Below the pieces are notes generated by a model. That model saw only the letters and a program-made list of their open reading frames with translations. It ran no database searches and was not told where the DNA came from. 64,000 nt of DNA from Erysipelotrichales bacterium (GTDB lineage Bacteria; Bacillota_I; Bacilli_A; Erysipelotrichales; Erysipelotrichaceae): contig CAJTFG010000001.1 in assembly GCA_910575705.1 (NCBI GenBank), forward strand, positions 62,001 to 126,000, in the 5' to 3' direction. Position 1 is the stretch's first letter, and each line of letters starts with the position of its first letter. Positions 41,356-50,115 of this stretch are shown here, one piece after another. The translations under genes were made by a program, and so were the position numbers.

Positions 41356-42327
41356 TTATACCAGCAGTACCATACCTTTGCTGTTAATCAAGCGAATACG
41401 CCTGTTTCTGAAAATTTCATTGCCGAAAACACCATCACACACGATCTCCGGTAATATGTTACAATTACCGCTCATCATATTATGAATGTGTATATCAGCT
41501 CGATACAGCGAAAACCGCATATCTTTATATAAACGAAGATGCATTTTCTCAGCGCCATGAACACCAAAACCAACCGCTGTTATTTCCCCGTGTTCCACAT
41601 ATCGCAAACGCTCAGCACTCTCCATGGAAAACCAACTGTGCCTAGACCCACTATCAAAGCCCATTTTTAACAGATTGCCTCTTTCATCTTCTGCCAAAAA
41701 TATAGGAAACAAACCACTTACCATATTTTCATAAGCAAAGCGAAAACGATTTTTCATAAATTTCAGCTGCATAGCTACGGTATCCAGCTCAAAATCAAAG
41801 TTTCTTAAAATATCCCATCCTAAGATCCCATCAAACCGGAAAATATCTACATCCGCAAAGCGCAATGAAAAATCATGCTTATCCAAACACAATACCGGAA
41901 CATTCTCATAAGCAGCTTGACCGAACACCAAAGAACGCAGTACGCATCCTTTCAGCTCTTTTCTCGTTCCCGAAGCAGCGCCGACCTCGATACTGCCGTT
42001 TGACTTGGAAATCCCCAAGCGCACCATCATATCGTGACGTATGGAAGATAACTGCGCCCCAGTGTCTATCACAAAACGGCAAGCCACACCATTTACATTG
42101 ACATCACATAAATAAAGCCCGAACATATTTTTATATAAGGGTAATGAAAAATCTTCATGCGGTTTATGAAAAATGATATTCAGTGAATGATCCGCCAATT
42201 GCCTCTGCGCTTCTTCCAAAGTATCCTTTTGATGCAGCAATTCTCCTCGGTACTGCTCATACAACGGATGCACACTGGGATCACACTCTGCCCGTGTCCT
42301 CGTTTTACAATAATGAAGGAGCGCCAT
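41356..42327 (-). CDS. retropepsin-like aspartic protease with two DTG-type motifs
   Basis: 323 residues. Two aspartic-protease-like motifs: FVIDTGAQLSSI followed by the flap-type stretch GAASGTRKELKGCVLRSLVFG, and later MGFDSGSRHSWFSM. Between them runs DGILGWDILRNFDFELDTVAMQL, a hallmark of clan AA proteases (hydrophobic-hydrophobic-G psi-loop), repeated near the end as DGVFGNEIFRNRRIRL. So it looks like a bilobal, pepsin-like arrangement in one bacterial chain. The first 100 residues are helical (HQKDTLEEAQRQLADH). No signal peptide. GAGGTGATAGG precedes the ATG, and TGCTATAAT lies upstream. Confidence 0.8.
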   Translation of the reverse strand: MALLHYCKTRTRAECDPSVHPLYEQYRGELLHQKDTLEEAQRQLADHSLNIIFHKPHEDFSLPLYKNMFGLYLCDVNVNGVACRFVIDTGAQLSSIRHDMMVRLGISKSNGSIEVGAASGTRKELKGCVLRSLVFGQAAYENVPVLCLDKHDFSLRFADVDIFRFDGILGWDILRNFDFELDTVAMQLKFMKNRFRFAYENMVSGLFPIFLAEDERGNLLKMGFDSGSRHSWFSMESAERLRYVEHGEITAVGFGVHGAEKMHLRLYKDMRFSLYRADIHIHNMMSGNCNILPEIVCDGVFGNEIFRNRRIRLINSKGMVLLV

Positions 42328-42443
42328 CCTATCACCTCATGGTCATTATAGCACACTTCTGATATAATAAAGAGCATGGAATGATCCAGAAGAAAAACAG
42401 ATAAAAAATTAGTGCATTCAAGCAAAGGAGAAATAGAGCAATT

Positions 42444-43491
42444 ATGGAAAAATGTATAAAAAATAAAGAAAACATAAAGAAAGCAAATAATCATTATGTA
42501 TGGTTGGATTTATTAAAAATATTGGCATGTTTCTTAGTCATCGTCAATCATAGCGTTTCCTATTTATTAGATTCCAGCGGATATAATAATTACTCTGTAC
42601 TAGTGTATTCCTGTGCTTTTGCAATATGTAAAATTGGAGTGCCCATCTTTTTAATGATCACTGGGATCCTCTTAAATAAACAAATGAACTATCGGTATAT
42701 CGGTAAAAAAAATATTTAGAATCATCGTACCATTAGTATTATTATCCGCATATATTTATATCCGAAATTACGGTATCCACTTCAATTTCTTTAAATCTAT
42801 TCTCGAAGATCCTATTTCTATACCGCATTGGTATCTTTATATGCTGATCGGATTATATCTTATGATGCCTTTAGTAGAAAAAATGATCAGAAACTTTGAT
42901 AAAGACGATTATCGTTTTCTAATCATGATCGCTTTATTCATCCCAGGCACTCTATATGTAATTCAAAGCCTGACACCAATTCATATCAGTGATTATCTTT
43001 TACTTGCGATTCTTCCTTATCCGATTGCTTACTGTATTGCTGGTATTTATCTCACAAAGGTGGAACTGACAAAAAGAAATCGTAATATTGCAATCATATG
43101 CTTTATGATCCCTCTCCTTATTTTTATTCTTTCCTTATATATACCTTATATAAAATATCAGGAAATTTCTCATGCGCTGGATGCCTGTCGTAATATCACA
43201 ACTTCTTTACCTGCAATGGCTGCTTTCTATTTATTCCGGTATTATTTTGAAGACAATCATTTCTCTGCTTTCACAAGCAAATGGATCAAAGAAATCGCTC
43301 TTTCTACTTTCGGTATCTACTTATTCCATTTCATCTTCATACCAAAAATCTATCGTTTGACCATGATACAGAACATATTCGCCTTCAGCTCCTTTATCGG
43401 TATCTTCACTTTTCAAATCTGCTTATTTATCTGTTGCGGAATCATAACCTATTGCTTACGAAAAATTCCAGTCGTAAAAAATTTCCTATAA
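42444..43491 (+). pseudogene. acyltransferase-3 family membrane protein, frameshifted
   Basis: Two frames belong together. 42444-42719 gives HYVWLDLLKILACFLVIVNH (the R/K-x10-H signature of acyltransferase 3/OafA-like proteins) up to YRYIGKKNI. Shifting frame in the A8 run (42705-42712) gives KIFRIIVPLVLLSAYIYIRN…IPHWYLYMLIGLYLMMPLV, which joins the second frame (from 42841) to its stop. The rejoined protein is about 348 residues with about ten helices, normal for O-acetyltransferases of surface polysaccharides. It may be a true pseudogene, phase-variable at the A tract, or a sequencing slip. The SD is far (14 bases). Confidence 0.8.
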
Positions 43492-43542
43492 ACATCCATA
43501 CATAGAAATATAGATTTCTAATATCAAGGAAGGAGAAATCAT

Positions 43543-44400
43543 ATGAAGACAAACAAAGAAAAATTAGTAATACAAAGCGTATGCGGTTCCATACATCATC
43601 CTACCATGCACGGAAGCGGACATTGGGTAGGCTACGACGGATATGGAAGGATCCCTGTAGGACCGGGAGGCATTACATATAATTATCAAATCGGCGATTC
43701 GTGCATGTGCATACCCGGTGATCACGTAGAACCTGGCGTAAGTATTAAAAATATGAACGATAAAGAAAATAACGCACTTCAAACATTATCATGTATCGGC
43801 AATCAGGCAAAAGTCACCAGCGGCGACGCCAAGGGAAGCATTGGGTTTGTTACTGGCACTCATGGCGGCGTCGATCATGTAATGGTATATTTCGATAAGG
43901 AAATACTCGAAATGCTCTGTATCGGCGATCATATTCAAATCAAATCTTGCGGCCAAGGACTAAAGTTGCTTGATCATCCACAAGTATTCGTCATGAATCT
44001 TGATCCGTCCTTGTTGGAACATATGCATTTGAAGGAACAAAACGGATGTTTGGAAGTAGGTGTTACGCACATCATACCTGCATATCTGATGGGAGGTGGT
44101 TTGGGTTCCACGACCATGATGAGCGCAGACTATGATATCATGACACAAGATAAAGAAACCGTTGCCGCATTAAGCTTACACGATCTTCGCTTTGGGGATA
44201 TCGTCGCCATCATGGATCACGACAATCACAATGGACCTCATTTTCATAAAGGTTCTGTTTCCATCGGAATCATCGTACACTCTGACTCTTACACAAGCGG
44301 ACACGGACCCGGCGTGACCGTTCTCATGACAGCGAATCAGCAGTATTTAAAACCATATATCGAACCAGAAGCAAATCTTGCGAATTATATGATCAAGTAA
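43543..44400 (+). CDS. DUF4438-family protein
   Basis: 285 residues matching DUF4438: GYDGYGRIPVGPGGITYNYQIGDS, GDHVEPGVS, TSGDAKGSIGFVTGTHGGVDHVMVYF, LDHPQVFVMNLDP, AYLMGGGLGSTTM and a C-terminal GIIVHSDSYTSGHGPGVTVLMT. Several histidines (HPTMHGSGHWV, DHDNHNGPHFHKG) suggest metal binding. No signal peptide. The family has no established function. AAGGAGAAATCAT precedes the ATG. It sits between the broken acyltransferase and a convergent DUF188 gene. Confidence 0.85.
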   Translation: MKTNKEKLVIQSVCGSIHHPTMHGSGHWVGYDGYGRIPVGPGGITYNYQIGDSCMCIPGDHVEPGVSIKNMNDKENNALQTLSCIGNQAKVTSGDAKGSIGFVTGTHGGVDHVMVYFDKEILEMLCIGDHIQIKSCGQGLKLLDHPQVFVMNLDPSLLEHMHLKEQNGCLEVGVTHIIPAYLMGGGLGSTTMMSADYDIMTQDKETVAALSLHDLRFGDIVAIMDHDNHNGPHFHKGSVSIGIIVHSDSYTSGHGPGVTVLMTANQQYLKPYIEPEANLANYMIK

Positions 44401-44402
44401 AA

Positions 44403-44422
44403 CATCCCCTTTCACGGGGATG
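44403..44422. terminator. bidirectional terminator
   Basis: CATCCCC-TTTCAC-GGGGATG flanked by short A/T tracts, between the convergent DUF4438 and DUF188 genes. Confidence 0.75.
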
Positions 44423-44424
44423 CT

Positions 44425-44862
44425 TTAGATAGTATCTAAGAGTTTTCGCAAGGCCTGTATAAAAGCTCGATCATCTGTAGCGCTACGTTTTTTAACAGAA
44501 CCAAAACGATGCGATATCCTTCTTTGTTTCGCACAGAAATGACGCTGTGTCAAAAGTCCGTCCATATTATCACTTGTATAAAGAACTCCGTTTTGTGAAA
44601 TAGGGCGCGCATTTTTCGACAAGGCCATAGCAGCCAAGCCATAATCTTGTGTTACAACGATATCATCCGGATGAAGACGTCTCAAAATCTCATAATCCAC
44701 ATGATCCTTTCCTTGATCAACGATGATGATTTCCGCCTCCTCCATTGAAAATACATGCGCATCATCACAAACAACATAACAAACGATCCCATATTCATGA
44801 ACGATCTCTAAGGTAAGATATACGACAGGACAGCCATCAGCGTCAATATAAATCCTAGGCAT
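44425..44862 (-). CDS. YaiI/YqxD family (DUF188) protein
   Basis: 145 residues: PRIYIDADGCPVVYLTLEIV, then VDQGKDHVDYEILRRLHPDDIVVTQDYGLAAMALSKNA and a terminal KKRSATDDRAFIQALRKLL, all typical of the DUF188 family with a PIN-like fold. Activity not established. The start at 44862 overlaps the ilvA stop by eight bases, with GGAG inside the ilvA end; the longer frame runs deep into ilvA and is rejected. Confidence 0.85.
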   Translation of the reverse strand: MPRIYIDADGCPVVYLTLEIVHEYGIVCYVVCDDAHVFSMEEAEIIIVDQGKDHVDYEILRRLHPDDIVVTQDYGLAAMALSKNARPISQNGVLYTSDNMDGLLTQRHFCAKQRRISHRFGSVKKRSATDDRAFIQALRKLLDTI

Positions 44863-46054
44863 ATGACTCCATATGCGCTGTATATCCGTTTTCCCGAAGC
44901 GTTTGTATAATCTGCCGGATATGCTCATGAGAAAGCGTTTCAATCACAAATTCTACCTTACACTTTGAAGACAAGATTTCTTCTGTAATACGGCTATGAT
45001 CGATACTTACGATATTAGCCCCAGTTTCACTTATCAAATCAATAATTTTAGAAAGATTGCCCGGCTTATCGGTAACGTTCATATGCAAAACCACCTTTCG
45101 TCCTGTTTTCATCAATCCTAAGTCAATGATCCTGGAAAGAAAGTTAACATCAATATTCCCTCCTGACAAAACAGCAACGCATTTTCGATCCTGCATATCA
45201 ATCTTTTGGAACATGGCCGCAGCCACCGCGACAGCACCGGCTCCCTCCGCAACCATCTTCATTTTCTCAAGCAGTGTCAATATACTTGCGGCAATCTCTT
45301 CTTCGCTTACTAATAAAATACCGTCTAAATAATCTCGGCACATCGCAAATGTCCGCTCACCCGGCATCTTAACGGCAATACCGTCCGCCATAGTAGCTAC
45401 ATCGGATAAACGAATGATTTTGTTTTGACGAAAAGATTCATACATGCTCGGCGAACCGCTGGCTTGTACGCCATATACCTTGCAATCCGGTTTTTTTTGT
45501 TTTATCGCACAGGCAATGCCGCTCGCTAATCCCCCACCGCCGACAGGCACCAATACAACATCGACATCTTCCATCTTTTCTAGGATTTCAAGACCGATCG
45601 TACCTTGTCCTGCTATCACATACGGATCATTGAAAGGCTCAATAAACACCGCGCCTGTCATTTCCTGAAGATGCTTCGCATATTCATAAGCATCGTTAAA
45701 AGTGTCTCCTTGCAGTTCCACATTCACACCATAGCTCCGCGTTGCATCTATCTTGGATAACGGTGCGGTTTTAGGCATGACAATCGTTCCGTTGATTCCC
45801 ATTTTCTGACAAGCATACGCAACACCTTGTGCATGATTCCCCGCACTCGCCGCAATAACGCTGCGCTTCTTTTCTTCATCCGTCAATTTTGAAAGCCGAT
45901 AATACCCGCCACGCAGCTTAAATGCCCCGGTACTCTGTAAATTCTCTGCCTTGATCCATAAATTAGGATGTATTTTATCCGCTTTTATCAGCGGTGTTTT
46001 TGCTATAACCCCCTGCAATACTTCTTTTGCATCTTCAATCCGATCGATATCCAT
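44855..46054 (-). CDS. ilvA: threonine ammonia-lyase with C-terminal ACT domain
   Basis: 399 residues. PLP lysine in LKAENLQSTGAFKLRGGYYRL, substrate loop AASAGNHAQGVAYAC, glycine-rich PVGGGGLASGIA, VLSGGNID near the cofactor, and a C-terminal ACT-like domain (VTDKPGNLSKIIDLISETGANIVSIDHSR). It deaminates threonine to 2-oxobutanoate. The short single-ACT form is like the TdcB/IlvA enzymes of Firmicutes, so biosynthetic or catabolic use cannot be told. No isoleucine genes nearby. AAGGGAGG precedes the ATG. Confidence 0.92.
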   Translation of the reverse strand: MDIDRIEDAKEVLQGVIAKTPLIKADKIHPNLWIKAENLQSTGAFKLRGGYYRLSKLTDEEKKRSVIAASAGNHAQGVAYACQKMGINGTIVMPKTAPLSKIDATRSYGVNVELQGDTFNDAYEYAKHLQEMTGAVFIEPFNDPYVIAGQGTIGLEILEKMEDVDVVLVPVGGGGLASGIACAIKQKKPDCKVYGVQASGSPSMYESFRQNKIIRLSDVATMADGIAVKMPGERTFAMCRDYLDGILLVSEEEIAASILTLLEKMKMVAEGAGAVAVAAAMFQKIDMQDRKCVAVLSGGNIDVNFLSRIIDLGLMKTGRKVVLHMNVTDKPGNLSKIIDLISETGANIVSIDHSRITEEILSSKCKVEFVIETLSHEHIRQIIQTLRENGYTAHMESYA

Positions 46055-46185
46055 AGGTATATCCTCCCTTTATATCTTTATCATAAACGCTATCCTTACG
46101 AAAATAAAGTGTAAAATTCACTTTTGATAAACATTTATATAGAGATGTTCAAGATATAAGAACACATATGCATAGAGTATAGATT

Positions 46186-46214
46186 AAAAAAGAAGCTACA
46201 AAAATAGCTTCTTT
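46186..46214 (-). terminator. terminator of the P-loop kinase-like gene
   Basis: Minus strand: AAAGAAGCTA-TTTTT-TAGCTTCTTT followed by TTTA. It begins a few bases past the stop at 46222. Confidence 0.8.
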
Positions 46215-46221
46215 ATACATC

Positions 46222-47916
46222 TTATTCATTCTCGATAAATTCCAATAGCTGCTTAGCCGCTATCTGCAATCCTTCGCGATCCTCTTTACTGAATCCAAGA
46301 TGCGTAAAGATCTCACCGACAAATACATGATTGTCATAAAGGTTTTCAAAAACCTTATCAATCAAAGGCTCGCATATATCCTGCCTTTGCATCGGTCCAA
46401 ACGGGTTAGCAAAATAGGTTGTGGAAATACCCACCTCTTGTGTAGTACCCAGCGCCATACGCTTCCCTTGCTTGCAGATGGCCTTTGCCTCCTCCATATC
46501 ATCAATGCGGCGGATTCCTATACTATCATCATGGTTATTTGCATAACAGAATAAATCAATCGTATGGTTCATGGAAATCACATCATATGCAGTAGCCGGC
46601 GTAATAACACGGGCATTGCTGGACTCCGGATTCATAAAGATACTTCGATCCATATCGCGATACGGTGTTCCCGGATCCAAATCATCCAATCGAATGAATG
46701 CTCCAATCTCCGTGCCCTGCCCAAACGGCACGCCATTTTCTACATGAATCGTTCCCATATCGTCAAAAACAACTTCGATGTCTTTAATTTTATCATTTCC
46801 CAACGCCCTCAATGCCTCGATGGATTCTGACTTTCCAGCTCCGCTATCACCCATTAACATGATCCCTTTTCGCTTTCCGTTTTTTAACGTAATATTCACA
46901 AAAGCACCATGGATCGGCAGCCAACCTTTTTGCATCATAGCCAAATTATGAAGAGTGAGAGACATCTTTTTGATATATCCAAAGTATTCAATGCGTTCGC
47001 TGTAGCTGACACATCCAATCCAAACATCCTCTTCTTCATCATAATGGAATGTACAGTCATCCAGCCTGTCTTCATTGCCAAATAAACATATGAGATCCGG
47101 TTTGCCACGGCACTCATCTTCTGTAGCCAATTCGAATAAATTACCTAATGAAACAGCAGAGGAAATAAAATCACGATGAAAATAAATAAAAGCCAAAAGA
47201 CTTCCTATCTTGGCAGGATAGCAAAACCACGTATCTGGATTACCAGTAAAGGATCCAATAGGATTATCCTCCCGATTTTCAAAAGTTCCGGTACGCTTAT
47301 TAGAACGCGGATGCAAGAGCATAGGAGTTCTTAACATCAGCGAATCAATAAACGGAATATTTTTCAGCTTTTCGTATTTATCAGATAATTTCGTAACATT
47401 ATAACGAATCGCCATAGAGGCATTTGTGCCGGCCTGCATCTGACGATAAATACTGTTTTTTCTTCCCAATATCTTTTCTTCTATACTGCGATACATCGAG
47501 CGAATTACCTGATTAAACCCAGAATCCGCCTGAACGAAACTAGATTCGGAAATAGCATTGCCAAAGCCCTTATTCACGATAGAAAAACGCTGATGGGCTT
47601 TCCAAAAATTATACAATTCTTCGATAAATTCCAATAATTTATCTTTATCATTCAGGTAATCAGACTCTACTTCAGACATGCTCAAAACACTGAGCTGACG
47701 CAGCAACTTTACGATTTCAAATGCAGCTTCGCGCGCTGTGATATTTTGCAGTACGTAATTATAAAGATCTTCGTTATTTATTTTCAAATCATCTATAAAA
47801 TTTCTCACTAAATTGGCAAAGGTAGACGAACTCAGCAACTCCTGAGAACTGCGAGCATAAGACGCATTAAAATTTATAATCGCAACATTCCTATTCAAAT
47901 ACAAACTTTCCTTCAC
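46222..47916 (-). CDS. PEP carboxykinase/HPr-kinase-like P-loop protein
   Basis: About 564 residues. The C-terminal half has the Walker A GIMLMGDSGAGKSESIEAL followed by IEVVFDDMGTIHV, FGQGTEIGAFIRLDDL and a metal-site-like IDLFCYANN, the architecture of the PEPCK/HPr-kinase superfamily. The N-terminal 270 residues (all helical, VRNFIDDLKINNEDLYNYVLQNITAREAAFEIVKLL) have no recognised relative. The true product may be PEP carboxykinase-like, but classical PEPCK signatures are not all visible. Start: GTG 47916 has AAGGAG eight bases upstream; ATG 47922 is only two bases from it. Confidence 0.6.
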   Translation of the reverse strand: MKESLYLNRNVAIINFNASYARSSQELLSSSTFANLVRNFIDDLKINNEDLYNYVLQNITAREAAFEIVKLLRQLSVLSMSEVESDYLNDKDKLLEFIEELYNFWKAHQRFSIVNKGFGNAISESSFVQADSGFNQVIRSMYRSIEEKILGRKNSIYRQMQAGTNASMAIRYNVTKLSDKYEKLKNIPFIDSLMLRTPMLLHPRSNKRTGTFENREDNPIGSFTGNPDTWFCYPAKIGSLLAFIYFHRDFISSAVSLGNLFELATEDECRGKPDLICLFGNEDRLDDCTFHYDEEEDVWIGCVSYSERIEYFGYIKKMSLTLHNLAMMQKGWLPIHGAFVNITLKNGKRKGIMLMGDSGAGKSESIEALRALGNDKIKDIEVVFDDMGTIHVENGVPFGQGTEIGAFIRLDDLDPGTPYRDMDRSIFMNPESSNARVITPATAYDVISMNHTIDLFCYANNHDDSIGIRRIDDMEEAKAICKQGKRMALGTTQEVGISTTYFANPFGPMQRQDICEPLIDKVFENLYDNHVFVGEIFTHLGFSKEDREGLQIAAKQLLEFIENE

Positions 47917-48056
47917 AAACATCGCTCCTTTCCAAAACAATATATTGGTTTTATTATACTATATTTCCGAAAATATAAAAAGAGAACAATCAACATTAAC
48001 AACACGTAGTCCATCATCTTATCACACACATAACTCATGACATTCATTTCGTTAAC

Positions 48057-48084
48057 AAAAAATAGAGAGCATCCCCTCTATTTT
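48057..48084 (-). terminator. pepT terminator
   Basis: Minus strand: AAAATAGAG-loop-CTCTATTTT followed by TT; the pepT TAG (48078-48080) lies in the stem. Confidence 0.75.
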
Positions 48085-49295
48085 GTACTATTCTCTACAA
48101 TCTTCAACAACAATTCAACACCCTTGTGCATGGAATTAATTGAAACATACTCATATCTTCCATGACAATTACATCCGCCAGTTCCGATGTTAGGGCAAGG
48201 AAGACCATCGTATGTCAAACGCGCTCCGTCCGTTCCACCGCGGATTGCCTGTGATGTCGGTTCTAAACCAAGTTCACGAATCGCCTCTTTTACTTGCTGT
48301 ACAATATGCATATTTTTTTCTATAATTTCACGCATATTAGCATAGCTGTCCACGATCTTTAAATCGATCGTATAACTTCCATATTTTTGATTAAGATATT
48401 CGCTTATTCTATAAAACGTCTTTTTCTGTTTTTCAAACTGCTGCTTATCATGATTGCGGATAATATATTCCATCTTTGTTGTTTCACAGTTTCCTTCCAT
48501 ATGCGTCAAATGCTGAAATCCTTCATACCCTTCTGTATAGGCAGGATTTTCATGAACCGGAAGCATCTGCTGAAATTCCATCGCCACAAGAAGAGAATTG
48601 ATCATTTTTCCCTTAGCTGTACCCGGATGAATGCCCAATCCATGAATCGTAATATCAGCTGCAGCAGCGTTAAAATTTTCATAATCTACGCTTTCAATAT
48701 CTCCGCCATCGACAGTATATGCATAGTCCGCTCCAAATTTTTCAATATTGAAATTATCCGTTCCTCGTCCAATCTCTTCATCTGGAGTAAATGCTATTTT
48801 TATAGTGCCATGTGGCAAGTCATTTTTTATAATCGTTTCTGCCATTTCCATGATCTCGGCTATACCCGCCTTGTCATCACCGCCTAATAAAGTAGTGCCA
48901 TCGGTTACAATAAGATCATCGTGAATATTCTTTTTCAAAGTAGGAAAATCGCTAGGAGACATTACAATGTTATATTCCTCGTTTAAGACAATATCTCCGC
49001 CGTCATAATCTCTTATAATTCGCGGATGAATATTTTCACCTGTTAAATCCGGAGAAGTATCCATATGAGCTATAAAGCCTATTGTATCCGTCGGACGATC
49101 AGTATTAGATAAAATAGTCCCGTACACGATGCCAAATTCATCAACATGAGCATCTTGAATTCCTATAGCTAACATTTCAGACTTTAACTCCCCTGCTAGC
49201 TTCAGTTGCTTCATAGTACTCGGATATGTTTCTGAATATGGATCAGACTGCGTATCATAACTCACATATTTTAAAAATCGTTCTTCAACAGACAT
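48078..49295 (-). CDS. pepT: peptidase T (tripeptide aminopeptidase)
   Basis: 405 residues, M20B metallopeptidase. Metal ligands in GFIAHMDTSPD (H, D), LLGGDDKAGIAEIM, TPDEEIGRGTDNF (catalytic Glu plus metal Glu), YTVDGG and NCHGRYEYVSINSM; dimerisation-domain GLGIHPGTAKGKMINS. It releases N-terminal residues from tripeptides. The start at 49295 (MSVEERFLKY) has AAGGTGATAAC just upstream. Lies 41 bases after the ferritin-like gene's terminator. Confidence 0.94.
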   Translation of the reverse strand: MSVEERFLKYVSYDTQSDPYSETYPSTMKQLKLAGELKSEMLAIGIQDAHVDEFGIVYGTILSNTDRPTDTIGFIAHMDTSPDLTGENIHPRIIRDYDGGDIVLNEEYNIVMSPSDFPTLKKNIHDDLIVTDGTTLLGGDDKAGIAEIMEMAETIIKNDLPHGTIKIAFTPDEEIGRGTDNFNIEKFGADYAYTVDGGDIESVDYENFNAAAADITIHGLGIHPGTAKGKMINSLLVAMEFQQMLPVHENPAYTEGYEGFQHLTHMEGNCETTKMEYIIRNHDKQQFEKQKKTFYRISEYLNQKYGSYTIDLKIVDSYANMREIIEKNMHIVQQVKEAIRELGLEPTSQAIRGGTDGARLTYDGLPCPNIGTGGCNCHGRYEYVSINSMHKGVELLLKIVENSTK

Positions 49296-49335
49296 GTTAT
49301 CACCTTCCATTATCAATCATGTTCATATTATACAA

Positions 49336-49359
49336 TAAAAGGCGCTTCCTTGCACCTTT
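49336..49359 (-). terminator. terminator of the ferritin-like gene
   Basis: Minus strand: AAAGGTGC-loop-GCGCCTTT (one T-G pair) then TTATTG. Confidence 0.7.
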
Positions 49360-49807
49360 ATTTATATTCTACTAAAAATTTGTGCAGATCATGATATATG
49401 CTACTGTAATCATCTTTCATAATCTGTATTTCTTTCTGCATCGTTTGAGATAATGTAAAATGCTTATCATCAAAATCACGCAAGGCCTTTAACCCCATTT
49501 CAATAGATTTTGTCGCCTCTTCAATCACCTGTATATCTGTAACGATAATCAAGTTTTTAATCATGCCCATCATATCCGTCATAGTGCCCATAAACCCGCT
49601 CGTATCGACTGCTTCTCCATCTAACTCCGTTATATGCTGAGTCAGCATTTCTTCATGTTTTTTTAAAATTTTCAAAATCCGCTTAAATTCTACTTTCAAA
49701 TCATGTGCTGTAATTTTAGCGCTTAAATCTTCAAATATAAATGCACCCATGTGGGTTCCTTTTAAAAGCTGGTTTAATTCTTCGATCAGATCTTCACGTT
49801 GATTCAT
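49358..49807 (-). CDS. ferritin-like (DUF2383-type) protein
   Basis: 149 residues, all helical. LIEELNQLLKGTHMGAFIFEDLSAKIT … LKILKKHEEMLTQHITELDG … VIEEATKSIEMGLKALRDF resembles the DUF2383/YciE-like ferritin superfamily, with Glu/His positions suitable for a di-metal site. Function unknown; a stress protein is plausible. The start at 49807 has GAGGTGACGAAC upstream; the longer frame extends into a region without SD and is rejected. Confidence 0.65.
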   Translation of the reverse strand: MNQREDLIEELNQLLKGTHMGAFIFEDLSAKITAHDLKVEFKRILKILKKHEEMLTQHITELDGEAVDTSGFMGTMTDMMGMIKNLIIVTDIQVIEEATKSIEMGLKALRDFDDKHFTLSQTMQKEIQIMKDDYSSIYHDLHKFLVEYK

Positions 49808-49963
49808 GTTCGTCACCTCGTTACAAGTATGGCATTTCTGTTTATTTGTTATTCGAAAATCCATTAATTTGTAATGGAATAACATTCGTTCCTCGATCAA
49901 ACCTTATCTTTAATAACCCTGAGAAATATCAAGACAAGCAGTAAAAAATCAGGAAATTATACA

Positions 49964-49993
49964 TAAAAAAACACACCTAGAAGAAAGATGTGT
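49964..49993 (-). terminator. terminator at the right end of tnpB copy 2
   Basis: Minus strand: ACACATC-loop-GGTGTGT (one T-G pair) followed by seven T. It lies right where the probable omega RNA guide would begin. Confidence 0.7.
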
Positions 49994-49994
49994 T

Positions 49995-50115
49995 TATATT
50001 GTTCGAACCCCTCGGTGGATGTATTATTGTTTTAAACAAACAATGTATGGTTGCACCGTCAACCGTCCTAATACTGTACATATAGTTTATTAGGCAATCT
50101 GTTATTCAACAGATC
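49995..50115 (-). ncRNA. probable omega (right-end guide) RNA of tnpB copy 2
   Basis: About 110 non-coding bases directly after the tnpB stop contain palindromes GGTTG-ACGGTG-CAACC (50049-50064) and ATTGTTT…AAACAAT (50027-50046), ending in CCGAGGGGTTCGAAC near 50002. This is the place and style of the guide RNA scaffold of IS200/IS605 TnpB, whose scaffold ends just before the variable guide. The boundary is inferred. Confidence 0.45.
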
